Positions 9,725-20,684 of a DNA stretch of 35,119 bases are shown here, piece by piece. The position numbers and the translations under genes are program-made. The DNA is taken from positions 1 to 35,119 of the forward strand of contig JAQCBB010000011.1 of assembly GCA_027621535.1 (NCBI GenBank), given 5' to 3'. Source of the stretch: Pseudomonadota bacterium (GTDB lineage Bacteria; Pseudomonadota; Gammaproteobacteria; Burkholderiales; Methylophilaceae). Below the pieces are notes generated by a model that had not been told where the DNA came from, did not search any database, and saw nothing but the letters and a program-made list of their open reading frames with translations. Position 1 is the first letter of the stretch, and each line of letters opens with the position of its first letter.

Positions 9725-12426
9725 TAATGTGCCTCATCCCAATTTATCCCTGACCCAATATCAGCAATTAAAGGAACATCGAGCGAGGCAACTTTACTCA
9801 TAATGCTCGGTACCTCTTTTTTAATAATATCAAGTTCTTCTTTGGGCACTTCCAGAACTAACTCATCATGAACTTGCATAATAATCATTGATTTAAGTTT
9901 TTTATTAGCCAGCCAATTTTGTACTTTGTTCATAGCCATTTTAATTAAATCTGCAGCAGTACCCTGCATTGGAGCATTAATTGATGCCCTTTCAGCCGCC
10001 GCCCTTCTCATCCCATTAGAGCTATTAATTTCTGGTACCCAAAGTTTTCTTCCAAAAATTGTTTCAACATATCCTTGATCTTTAGCTTTTATTTTACTTA
10101 TATCCATGTAGTTTTTGACACCTGGATATTTTTCAAAATATTGTTCAATAAAGTTTTTTGAGGAATTTCGATCAATATTAAGAGTCTGGGCAAGACCAAA
10201 AGCGCTCATACCGTATATCAGTCCAAAATTAATAACTTTTGCAAATCGCCTTTGTTCTGATGAAATATCGGCAGGGCTCATATTAAAAATTTTGGATGCT
10301 GTTGCCTTATGAATGTCTTCATTTTGTTGAAAGGATTCTATTAATCCCGCATCCTGTGATAAGTGAGCCATTATTCTAAGTTCAATTTGTGAATAATCAC
10401 AAGAAAGAATTAAGGCATCTTGTTTTGCAATAAATGCTTTTCTAACCTTTCTCCCTTCCTCTGTTTTGATTGGAATATTTTGTAAATTAGGCTCAGAACT
10501 GGCAAGTCGTCCAGTGATAGCTACTGCTTGATTATAATTGGTATGAATACGGCCTGAGGTTGAATTGACCATTTTAGGTAACTTATCAGTGTAAGTATTT
10601 TTTAGTTTACTTAAACTTCGATGCTCTAAAATTACTTTTGGCAAAGGGTGAATATTTGATAATTCCTCAAGAACATCCTCGCTTGTTGATGGAATCCCCG
10701 TTGGCGTTTTTCGAGTGGAGGTAATACCAATTTTATCAAATAAAATTTCTCTAAGTTGTTTTGGCGATGAGAGGTTAAATGGTTGACCTGCAATTTTAAA
10801 AGCTTGGCTTTCTAAATCAATAATTTTTAAGCCTATTTCTTGGCTTTGATTTTGCAGTATTTTTTCAGATATTAATACGCCATTTCGTTCAATTTCAAAC
10901 AAAGTTTTAAGAGATGGAATTTCGATTTGGTAGTAGATATATTTCGCTTTATCATCTTTTAAAATTTTCTTGTGAAATAAATTGTAAAGTTGCAAGGTGA
11001 CATCGGCGTCTTCTGCTGCATAGGTAAAAGCATCACTAATATTGATTTGATCAAAAGTTAACTGGTTTACACCTTTTCCAACAATTGACTCAAAACTTAT
11101 ACATTCATGGCTTAGATGTTTACTTGATAATTTATCCATTCCGTGGGATTCAGTGCTATCAAGTACATAACTCATTAACATTGTATCTTCAATCTCACCA
11201 AAAAAACTTAAACCATAGTTTTTCAAAACATGCATATCATATTTAATATTTTGACCAATTTTTCTAATATTCTGATTTTGTGTAATTGTCTTAATTCTCT
11301 CTAAAGTGTCTTCAAAAGAAAGTTGATTCATGCTTATATCTTGGTGCTGAAGTGGGATGTAGCAAGCTTCACCAGCATCAGTCGCCAGTGAGATACCAAC
11401 TAATCTTGCAATCATAAAATCAAGGGAATCTGTCTCTGTATCAATAACGCATTGACCCTTTTTCAGAATTTTTTGTATCCATAATTCAAGCTCTTCTGGA
11501 GTATTAACAATGCTGTAGTTTTTTGTGGCTATAAATTCAGTAACTGATTCTTGAGTTTTAGCGGGTTCGTCAGCAGAGTTTGGTTGAAATTCTTTTTTGA
11601 GCCAACTATTAAAGTTATACTTTTGATATATCTTTCTAAGCTCCTCTTTATTTTGATCTTTGGGTAAAAATTCTTCTAAATCTAGATTGATATCAACATC
11701 TTTTTTTATCGTGATTAACTTTTTTCCAGTTGCTAACCAATTGAGAGAGTCTTTAAGATTTGTTCCAACGGCGCCAGTTATTTTCTCATGATTTTGAATA
11801 ACGCCATCAAGGCTCCCGAATTCATCAAGCCATTTTAAAGCTGTTTTTGGACCTACTTTATCCACACCGGGAACATTGTCTGATTTATCTCCTATTAAAG
11901 TAAGGTAATCAATAATTTTCCCAGGTGGAATTCCAAATTTATTAATAACTCCATTAATATCCAGCTTTTCATTAGTCATAGTGTTAATTAAGGTGATTTT
12001 ATCATTAACTAATTGAGCAAGATCTTTATCTCCTGTAGAGATAATTACTTGCATATTTTGCTCATCAGCTTTTGTTGCCAAAGTTCCAATAACATCATCA
12101 GCTTCAACGCCCTCTATTGATAACATTGGAATACCAAATGCATTTATGGCTTTTTTAAGGGGATCAATTTGTAAAGAAAGATCATCGGGCATTTTTGGTC
12201 GATTAGCTTTGTATTCAGAATAGATCTCATTACGAAAGGTTTTACCTTTTGCATCAAAAACACAAACTATATAATCCGAAGAAAATTCTTCAATAGTTTT
12301 TTTAAGCATGTTTAAGACCCCGTAAATAACCCCAGAAGGCTCATTATTTTGATTTCTTAAATCCGGAAGTGCATGATAAGCTCTATATAAATAAGATGAT
12401 CCATCAATGAGTAATATTTTTTTCAT
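9724..12426 (-). CDS. polA: DNA polymerase I (5'-3' exo, 3'-5' exo and polymerase domains)
   Basis: LLIDGSSYLYRAYHALP, GVEADDVIGTLA, VIDTETDSLD, SCDYSQIELRIMAHLS, RRFAKVINFGLIYGMSAFGLAQ, MQVHDELVLEVP. Confidence 0.98.
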   Translation of the reverse strand: MKKILLIDGSSYLYRAYHALPDLRNQNNEPSGVIYGVLNMLKKTIEEFSSDYIVCVFDAKGKTFRNEIYSEYKANRPKMPDDLSLQIDPLKKAINAFGIPMLSIEGVEADDVIGTLATKADEQNMQVIISTGDKDLAQLVNDKITLINTMTNEKLDINGVINKFGIPPGKIIDYLTLIGDKSDNVPGVDKVGPKTALKWLDEFGSLDGVIQNHEKITGAVGTNLKDSLNWLATGKKLITIKKDVDINLDLEEFLPKDQNKEELRKIYQKYNFNSWLKKEFQPNSADEPAKTQESVTEFIATKNYSIVNTPEELELWIQKILKKGQCVIDTETDSLDFMIARLVGISLATDAGEACYIPLQHQDISMNQLSFEDTLERIKTITQNQNIRKIGQNIKYDMHVLKNYGLSFFGEIEDTMLMSYVLDSTESHGMDKLSSKHLSHECISFESIVGKGVNQLTFDQINISDAFTYAAEDADVTLQLYNLFHKKILKDDKAKYIYYQIEIPSLKTLFEIERNGVLISEKILQNQSQEIGLKIIDLESQAFKIAGQPFNLSSPKQLREILFDKIGITSTRKTPTGIPSTSEDVLEELSNIHPLPKVILEHRSLSKLKNTYTDKLPKMVNSTSGRIHTNYNQAVAITGRLASSEPNLQNIPIKTEEGRKVRKAFIAKQDALILSCDYSQIELRIMAHLSQDAGLIESFQQNEDIHKATASKIFNMSPADISSEQRRFAKVINFGLIYGMSAFGLAQTLNIDRNSSKNFIEQYFEKYPGVKNYMDISKIKAKDQGYVETIFGRKLWVPEINSSNGMRRAAAERASINAPMQGTAADLIKMAMNKVQNWLANKKLKSMIIMQVHDELVLEVPKEELDIIKKEVPSIMSKVASLDVPLIADIGSGINWDEAH

Positions 12427-12437
12427 ATGAGTTTATT

Positions 12438-13166
12438 ATGGCTGAAACTAAAAAAAATCCTAGTGTTAATCTTCATGACTTGCTTATGCAAACGCAGTTG
12501 GACAGTGAATCATGGCATGCTTTCGAGATTGTATCTGAATACGTAAGGGCTACCCAGTCGTTAGATAAAATAACACCTGCTATTTCTTTTTTTGGTAGTG
12601 CTCGATCAAAGCCTGATGATGCAAATTACATATTAACTGAACAAATAGCTTACAAATTATCAGAATCTGGTTTTAATATCATTACAGGGGGTGGGCCAGG
12701 GCTTATGGAAGCAGCGAGTAAGGGGGCATTCAATGGTAAATCCAAAAGTATTGGATTGAATATTGTATTACCTCAGGAACAAAGTCCTAATTTATATCAA
12801 GATATCAGCATAAATTTTAAATATTTTTTTATGCGCAAAGTCATGTTTGTGAAATATGCTTTTGCTTATGTTGTAACTCCAGGTGGCTTTGGAACATTAG
12901 ATGAATTAAGCGAGGTTTTGACCTTAATACAAACCAAAAAATCAAAAAGAGTTCCTGTTGTGCTTGTGGGTAAATTTTTTTGGCAAGGCTTGGTGGACTG
13001 GTTACAAAATCAGATTATTAAAGAAAATTTTGCGCACTCGGAAGATCTCCAGATTTACAAAATATGTGATGACCCCGAGGAGATTGTTGATTACATCTTC
13101 TCATGTTATAACGATATTAATAATGATCTTTCTTTTGAAACCAATAACCTAAATATTCATTTATAA
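12438..13166 (+). CDS. LOG-family protein (TIGR00730-type; cytokinin riboside monophosphate phosphoribohydrolase-like)
   Basis: FFGSARSKPD, ITGGGPGLMEAASKGAF, RKVMFVKYAFAYVVTPGGFGTLDELSEVLTLIQT. Confidence 0.93.
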   Translation: MAETKKNPSVNLHDLLMQTQLDSESWHAFEIVSEYVRATQSLDKITPAISFFGSARSKPDDANYILTEQIAYKLSESGFNIITGGGPGLMEAASKGAFNGKSKSIGLNIVLPQEQSPNLYQDISINFKYFFMRKVMFVKYAFAYVVTPGGFGTLDELSEVLTLIQTKKSKRVPVVLVGKFFWQGLVDWLQNQIIKENFAHSEDLQIYKICDDPEEIVDYIFSCYNDINNDLSFETNNLNIHL

Positions 13167-13196
13167 TATTCAGGTTAACATTAATTTAAATTATCT

Positions 13197-13517
13197 ATGT
13201 ATAAATATATATTCACTCTATCTTTATTTTTTTTCTTTCATCTTGGATTCTCAGAAAATACGGAAAATATTTCTCCTCCTCCAACTGATTATGAATACGA
13301 TGCATCTCTTGATCAACCGGAAATTACTATTCGGGAGGAAAAAGACGAATTTATAGAGGAGTATCGTTTAAATGGTAATCTTTATATGATCAAAGTAACT
13401 CCAAAAAATATGCCCTCCTACTATTTAATAAAATATGATCAAAATGGTGATTGGGTGAGAAAAGATATGGAGGGTTCTGCTGTATCAATACCAATGTGGG
13501 TAATTGGTGAATTTTAA
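13197..13517 (+). CDS. DUF2782-like small secreted protein
   Basis: Signal peptide MYKYIFTLSLFFFFHLGFS; PEITIREEKDEFIEEYRLNGNLYMIKVTPKNMPSYYLI; next to thrB. Confidence 0.75.
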   Translation: MYKYIFTLSLFFFFHLGFSENTENISPPPTDYEYDASLDQPEITIREEKDEFIEEYRLNGNLYMIKVTPKNMPSYYLIKYDQNGDWVRKDMEGSAVSIPMWVIGEF

Positions 13518-13524
13518 TTAGTTC

Positions 13525-14448
13525 ATGGCGGTTTATACCTCTCTCAACTCAAATGATGTAGAAGATTTTGTTAAAAACTATAACATTGGGAGCTTGATAT
13601 CTTTTAAGGGAATCTCAGGGGGCGTTACTAATAGTAATTTTTTTATTCAAACTGATCATCAAGAGGTAGTTCTAACAATTTTTGAAGAGTTGATTTCAAG
13701 TGAATTAAATTTTTACATTGAATTCATGCATTATTTATCACAGCATGGATTTTCTTGCCCTAATCCGATACAAGATAAGAAAGGAATGATAGTCCACACG
13801 CTAAGAAAAAAACCTGCTGCATTACTTACAAAAATACCAGGCAAAGTTCATGAGGAAATTAATGAAAATAAACTTAGGGCTTTAGGATCAGCATTAGCAA
13901 AAATGCATGAACTCTCACAAAGTTTTAACGCACATAAAGAGAATGATCGAAATCTATCTTGGATGAAAAAAACATATCAATCAATTTCTGATTGCCTTAA
14001 TGATCCAGTGAAAAATTTAATAAGTAGGGAACTTAATTATTTACAAAATTTACCCAGCGATCTTCCAAAAGGTATTATCCATGCTGATCTTTTTAGGGAT
14101 AATGTTTTGTTTGAAGATGACACAATTGGTGGAATTATAGACTTCTATTATGCATGTACAGATTATTTCATTTACGATATTGCAATTGTAATTAACGACT
14201 GGTGTACAAATGATGATGGGTCTATTAATAAAACAAGACAAGAAATTTTTCTTGAGGCATATGATAAAAATAGGGCCTTAAAGCAAACAGAATACGATGC
14301 ACTTGGAGGTTATCTAAGACTTGCTGCAATGAGATTTTTACTATCTAGATATCAGGATCAACTCTCTAAAAAAGAAGCCGAATTAAATCAACCTAAAGAT
14401 CCCTTATTTTTTCAAGCAATTTTAAGCTTCAGGAGATTAGGTAAATAA
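13525..14448 (+). CDS. thrB: Homoserine kinase, aminoglycoside phosphotransferase-like type
   Basis: MAVYTSLNSNDVEDFVKNYNIG, GGVTNSNFFI, GIIHADLFRDNVLFEDDTIGGIIDFYYACTDYFIYDIAI, NDWC. Confidence 0.93.
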   Translation: MAVYTSLNSNDVEDFVKNYNIGSLISFKGISGGVTNSNFFIQTDHQEVVLTIFEELISSELNFYIEFMHYLSQHGFSCPNPIQDKKGMIVHTLRKKPAALLTKIPGKVHEEINENKLRALGSALAKMHELSQSFNAHKENDRNLSWMKKTYQSISDCLNDPVKNLISRELNYLQNLPSDLPKGIIHADLFRDNVLFEDDTIGGIIDFYYACTDYFIYDIAIVINDWCTNDDGSINKTRQEIFLEAYDKNRALKQTEYDALGGYLRLAAMRFLLSRYQDQLSKKEAELNQPKDPLFFQAILSFRRLGK

Positions 14449-15191
14449 TGAATTATTTTAAATTAACAAAATCATGGATAAGTCAGATATTTGATATTCT
14501 TAGGTGTACTAAAAACAACTCTTTAATAATTGGATATACATATTTATTTATTTTTTTAGTTTTACCATCACTGCCATTAATTCAATTTTTATCACCTATT
14601 GTAATTATTTTATGGCCAATCGCAGTTGTTCAGATTGTTGTTTTTTATCACGCATCACAGGATAAAAAAATCAAGTTTTTATCTCTTGATCCAAAAATTA
14701 AGAAGAAAATACCTCAGTTAGTTAGAGTGGGATTAATTACTTTTTTCTATGCTTTGGTAATTTCATCAATTTTGTCACCACAGATGCAAGTAATCGTTGA
14801 ACAAACAAATTTAGCAGATAATGCGATTGAATTATCAGTATTTGTAAAGCTTTTAGTAAAGTTATTTTTACTCATGCTCCCTTTGTTTGCAGCAACTTGG
14901 TTTTCACCAATGATAATCGTCTTCCAAAATCAAGAGGTTTTAAAGTCACTTAAATCAAGTGTTGCCTCAATATTAATATACTTGATTCCTTTAGTAATGA
15001 CATGGCTATGCTTGGTTATTATTTTTGCCGGTTCGTTATATGCAACTCAAAGTATTTTGATGATATTTAATTTTTCACAAAATATCTTCATGGGCATATC
15101 AACAATAATTATTTTTAGTTTAACTTCGATCTACGTGGCAGCTTTGTTTATTTTTCAGTACCTTAGCTACAAAGAAATTTTTAAATTATAG
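14448..15191 (+). CDS. BPSS1780-like multi-pass membrane protein
   Basis: Several hydrophobic segments; position downstream of thrB; stop/start overlap (TAATG) with thrB. Confidence 0.65.
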   Translation: MNYFKLTKSWISQIFDILRCTKNNSLIIGYTYLFIFLVLPSLPLIQFLSPIVIILWPIAVVQIVVFYHASQDKKIKFLSLDPKIKKKIPQLVRVGLITFFYALVISSILSPQMQVIVEQTNLADNAIELSVFVKLLVKLFLLMLPLFAATWFSPMIIVFQNQEVLKSLKSSVASILIYLIPLVMTWLCLVIIFAGSLYATQSILMIFNFSQNIFMGISTIIIFSLTSIYVAALFIFQYLSYKEIFKL

Positions 15192-17333
15192 TTTTTCTAA
15201 TTTAGCAAATTCTAAGGCAAGCCATTTTGTGCCAGCAATTTCAAATTGAACCTGTATCCTCAAGTCATTAATTGAGCCTTCATATGAGATTACAGTTCCT
15301 TGTCCAAACTTTTTGTGCGCAACCTGCGAGCCAATGGTAAATGGAAAGTTTGAATTAGGTTCATTTTTTGTAAAACCAATAGACTTTTGATGAAGCTGCG
15401 GTTTGGATTCAATAGCGATATTAATTTTTTTGATAAGATTTTCAGGTATTTCATCCAAAAATCGTGATGATAAATTATAGTGGGTTTGGCCATACATCAG
15501 TCTTGATTGAGCATAAGTCAAATACAGGTAATCTCTAGCACGAGTGACAGCAACATACATTAATCTCCTTTCTTCCTCCAAGCCATCGGGCTCTATTAAG
15601 CTTTGTTCATGAGGGCACAATCCCTCTTCTAAACCCGTAATAAAAACAATATCAAATTCTAATCCTTTGGCTGAATGAATGGTCATTAACTGAAGAGCAT
15701 CTTGATTTGCTTTTGCTTGTAACTCTCCACTCTCAAGGGTGGTGTAATTTAAGAATTCAATTAATTCCAGGTTTTTATCCACATCGTCAAAATTTTCAGA
15801 AAATGTAATTGCTGCTGAGACTAATTCTTCAAGGTTTGATATTCTGTCTTGACCATCTTTTTCTAACAAATAATGATTCTTTAATCCACTAAAATTTATA
15901 ACCACATCCATCGTTTCAGCTAGACTTACACCCTGAATTTCATCTTCTATACGCTTAATTAAATCTACAAAAAAAGAGATCCCTTTTTCAGCGACAGGAG
16001 CTTTATAATTTGAAATAGCCGCTTCCCAAAGAGATGTGTTTGTGATTTTTGCTGAATCTTGAAGTTGTTCTAAGGTTTTGTTACCAATTCCGCGAGTAGG
16101 AAAATTCACAATTCTTAAAAAAGCATTATCATCCTGTTTGTTAGAGATTAGTCTTAGATAAGCTAGCGCATTTTTTACCTCAGCACGTTCAAAAAATCGT
16201 AATCCGCCATAAACGCGATAAGGAATATTATTCGATACCATGTGATGTTCTAATATTCTTGATTGTGCATTACTTCTATACAAAATAGCGATTTGTTGAT
16301 AAGGCATACCTTTGCGGTGCCACATTTTTATTTCGTCAAGAATATACTGAGCTTCATTTGCGTCAGATAATGCCCGAAAAATTCTAATTGGATCTCCATC
16401 ACCAGATGCCGTCCATAAATTCTTACCAAGTCGATTTTCGTTATTCTTAATTATAGAATTAGCAGCATTAAGGATATTATTTTTAGATCGATAATTTTGC
16501 TCAAGCTTAATAATATTTTTTATCTGAAAATCTTTTTGCAAAGACTGCATATTTCCTACATTTGCTCCTCTGAATGCATAGATTGATTGATCATCATCAC
16601 CTACGGCAAAAATAATATTATTATTGCCTGTCAGAAGTTTTAGCCACCGGTATTGAAGCTCACTTGTATCTTGAAACTCATCAACTAAAACATGGCGAAA
16701 TCGATTTTGATAATGTGTTCTTAATACTTCATTATTAAATAATAATTCATAGGATTTAAGGAGCAGTTCCCCAAAATCAACCACACCCTCTCTCTGACAT
16801 TGTTTTTCGTATTCAAGATAAATTTCATTAATTCTTTGAGTATGCGGGTCATAGGTTTTAACATCTTTTGACCGCATTCCATTTTCTTTTGATCCATTAA
16901 TATGATATTGGATCTCTTTTGGACTAAATTTATCGGTATCAATTTGTAATGTTTTGCACAACCTTTTAATCGCTGAAAGCTGGTCACTGCTGTCTAATAT
17001 TTGAAAGGTTTGAGGAAGATTAGCGTCTTTATAATGAATTCTTAAAAAACGATTACATAACCCATGAAAGGTTCCAACCCACATGCCTCGAGGATTCATT
17101 CCCAGTTGTGTTGAGATTCTTGATAGCATTTCATTGGCAGCTTTATTTGTAAAAGTTACTGCAATAACGCCGTTGGGGGAAATAATTTGATTATGTATTA
17201 ACCAACTAATTCTCGAAGTTAAAACTTTGGTTTTGCCACTTCCTGCTCCAGCAAGTATAAGGGCTGATTCATTCTGAAGCTTTACGGCTTCAAGTTGCTT
17301 TTCATTTAAATCATTTAAGTAGTTTAATTGCAT
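15186..17333 (-). CDS. uvrD: UvrD/PcrA-type ATP-dependent DNA helicase
   Basis: LNEKQLEAV, ALILAGAGSGKTKVL, AVTFTNKAANEML, VDEFQDTSELQY, VGDDDQSIYAFRGA, LEQNYRS, LMTIHSAKGLEFD, EERRLMYVAVTRARDYLYL. Confidence 0.96.
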   Translation of the reverse strand: MQLNYLNDLNEKQLEAVKLQNESALILAGAGSGKTKVLTSRISWLIHNQIISPNGVIAVTFTNKAANEMLSRISTQLGMNPRGMWVGTFHGLCNRFLRIHYKDANLPQTFQILDSSDQLSAIKRLCKTLQIDTDKFSPKEIQYHINGSKENGMRSKDVKTYDPHTQRINEIYLEYEKQCQREGVVDFGELLLKSYELLFNNEVLRTHYQNRFRHVLVDEFQDTSELQYRWLKLLTGNNNIIFAVGDDDQSIYAFRGANVGNMQSLQKDFQIKNIIKLEQNYRSKNNILNAANSIIKNNENRLGKNLWTASGDGDPIRIFRALSDANEAQYILDEIKMWHRKGMPYQQIAILYRSNAQSRILEHHMVSNNIPYRVYGGLRFFERAEVKNALAYLRLISNKQDDNAFLRIVNFPTRGIGNKTLEQLQDSAKITNTSLWEAAISNYKAPVAEKGISFFVDLIKRIEDEIQGVSLAETMDVVINFSGLKNHYLLEKDGQDRISNLEELVSAAITFSENFDDVDKNLELIEFLNYTTLESGELQAKANQDALQLMTIHSAKGLEFDIVFITGLEEGLCPHEQSLIEPDGLEEERRLMYVAVTRARDYLYLTYAQSRLMYGQTHYNLSSRFLDEIPENLIKKINIAIESKPQLHQKSIGFTKNEPNSNFPFTIGSQVAHKKFGQGTVISYEGSINDLRIQVQFEIAGTKWLALEFAKLEKL

Positions 17334-17455
17334 GGGTCATGATGCTACCTTAATTTTTTAAATTTTAGTATGACTATTCGAACTTTTTTAAATTTTAGCT
17401 ATCATATTTCATATCTGGATTTATTGCATTGTTCCTCCCCAATGTACCAGAAAAT

Positions 17456-17490
17456 AAAAAGGGTCTCATTTGAGACCCTTTTTTTATATC
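17456..17490 (-). terminator. Rho-independent terminator downstream of groEL
   Basis: aagggtctca-tt-tgagaccctt perfect inverted repeat with A-run/T-run flanks; reads as a hairpin followed by a T-rich tract on the minus strand after the groEL stop. Confidence 0.9.
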
Positions 17491-17506
17491 TGAACGATAT
17501 AAATGG

Positions 17507-19168
<1,662 letters not shown>

Positions 19169-19181
19169 TTAACTTAATTAA

Positions 19182-19472
19182 TTATTCAATAATTGCCATG
19201 ATGTCATCTTCTCGCATTACGAGAAGCTCTTTGCCATCAACCTTAACGGTTTGCCCAGCATATTTACCAAATAGTACTTTATCTCCAACTTTGACATCCA
19301 ATGCTTTGGTTTTGCCGTCGTCTAAAATTTTTCCATTACCAACTGCCTCAATGACGCCTTGGTCTGGTTTTTCTGCTGAAGCACTTTCAGGAATAACAAT
19401 TCCTGATGCAGTAGTACGTTCTTCTTCAACGCGTTTTACAATCACACGGTCATGTAAAGGACGAATTTTCAT
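19182..19472 (-). CDS. groES: 10 kDa co-chaperonin GroES
   Basis: [41 protein letters not shown]...[29 protein letters not shown]. Confidence 0.99.
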   Translation of the reverse strand: MKIRPLHDRVIVKRVEEERTTASGIVIPESASAEKPDQGVIEAVGNGKILDDGKTKALDVKVGDKVLFGKYAGQTVKVDGKELLVMREDDIMAIIE

Positions 19473-19520
19473 TTGTAAGCTCTCCTAATAGTGTATTCTT
19501 ATTAATATTTGGTTATAAAA

Positions 19521-19547
19521 TTAGCACTCTACAACCAAGAGTGCTAA
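19521..19547 (-). promoter_or_regulatory. CIRCE element (HrcA operator) upstream of groES-groEL
   Basis: TTAGCACTC-N9-GAGTGCTAA, an exact match to the CIRCE consensus, about 49 bp upstream of the groES start. Confidence 0.97.
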
Positions 19548-19613
19548 TAATAGGGATGATTGTGCTTTATTTCAAGTGTAAAAATAAAAAAAAAGGTTTT
19601 AATAAGGTTTTTT

Positions 19614-20681
19614 ATGTTTTCAGAAAAAGAATATCGTCAATTAAACAACACTGAACTTAAGTTGTCTCCTATTACTTTAGGGACAATGACTTTTGGAGAT
19701 CAAAACTCGAAACTGGATGCTTTTGAGCAGCTTGATTTTGCCCTTGAGTTCGGAATTAATTCCATTGATGTTGCAGAGCTCTACCCAGTTCCTCCAAAAT
19801 CTGATACATATTCGAAAACTGAAACTATTATTGGTGAATGGTTGAAGTCACAAAATAGGGAAAAGATTATACTTTCAAGTAAAATTACTGGCCCTAGACG
19901 AGATTTGAATTGGATTAGAGGGGGGCCAATTGCTTTGGATGAGTCAAATATTATGGCCGCTGTTGATGGCTCATTAAAAAGAATGAAGACTGATTACCTC
20001 GACTTACTTTATCTTCATTGGCCTGAAAGAAATGTTCCAATGTTTGGGCAATATCGATTTGATCCTAATGAGGAAATAAAAAATGGCAAACAAATCGAGT
20101 GGATTACGATTGAAAATCAATTAGAAACACTATCAAAATTAGTAAAATCTGGGAAAGTTAAAGCAATTGCTTTATCCAATGAGTTTCCATGGGGATTAAT
20201 GCAGTTTATTAAAATTGCCAAGGATAATGGATATCCATTAATTTGCGCATTGCAAAATAGCTATAGCTTGTTAAATAGAACTATTGAATTTGGAGTAACA
20301 GAAATTTTGTACAGGGAAAAACTTGGGTTTTTAGCATACTCTCCTTTGGCTTTTGGCTATTTAACTGGAAAATACATGAATAATCCAAGTGCAATTGGAC
20401 GCGTTACATTATTTCCTGGATATGCCAAACGCTTTGATAAGCCTGGTGTAAATTCTGCTGTGGAAAAATATGCTCAATTAGCTCACGAGTATGGATTGGG
20501 GCTGACAGAAATGTCTTTAGCTTTTGTTTATTCTCAATGGTTTATGACCTCAACAATTGTTGGCGCTACGTCCATGGATCAGCTAAAGCAAAATATTAAT
20601 GCTTATCGAGTTGACCTTCCTAAGGAATTGCTTAATAAAATTGAAAATATCCATTTGTCATCTATGAACCCTGCACCATAA
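19614..20681 (+). CDS. Aldo/keto reductase (Tas-like)
   Basis: ITLGTMTFGDQ, GINSIDVAELYPVPP, DYLDLLYLHWPERN, GKVKAIALSNEFPWG, QNSYSLLNR, AYSPLAFGYLTGKY, VGATSMDQLKQNI. ATG at 19614 favoured over the listed upstream start. Confidence 0.92.
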   Translation: MFSEKEYRQLNNTELKLSPITLGTMTFGDQNSKLDAFEQLDFALEFGINSIDVAELYPVPPKSDTYSKTETIIGEWLKSQNREKIILSSKITGPRRDLNWIRGGPIALDESNIMAAVDGSLKRMKTDYLDLLYLHWPERNVPMFGQYRFDPNEEIKNGKQIEWITIENQLETLSKLVKSGKVKAIALSNEFPWGLMQFIKIAKDNGYPLICALQNSYSLLNRTIEFGVTEILYREKLGFLAYSPLAFGYLTGKYMNNPSAIGRVTLFPGYAKRFDKPGVNSAVEKYAQLAHEYGLGLTEMSLAFVYSQWFMTSTIVGATSMDQLKQNINAYRVDLPKELLNKIENIHLSSMNPAP

Positions 20682-20684
20682 ATT

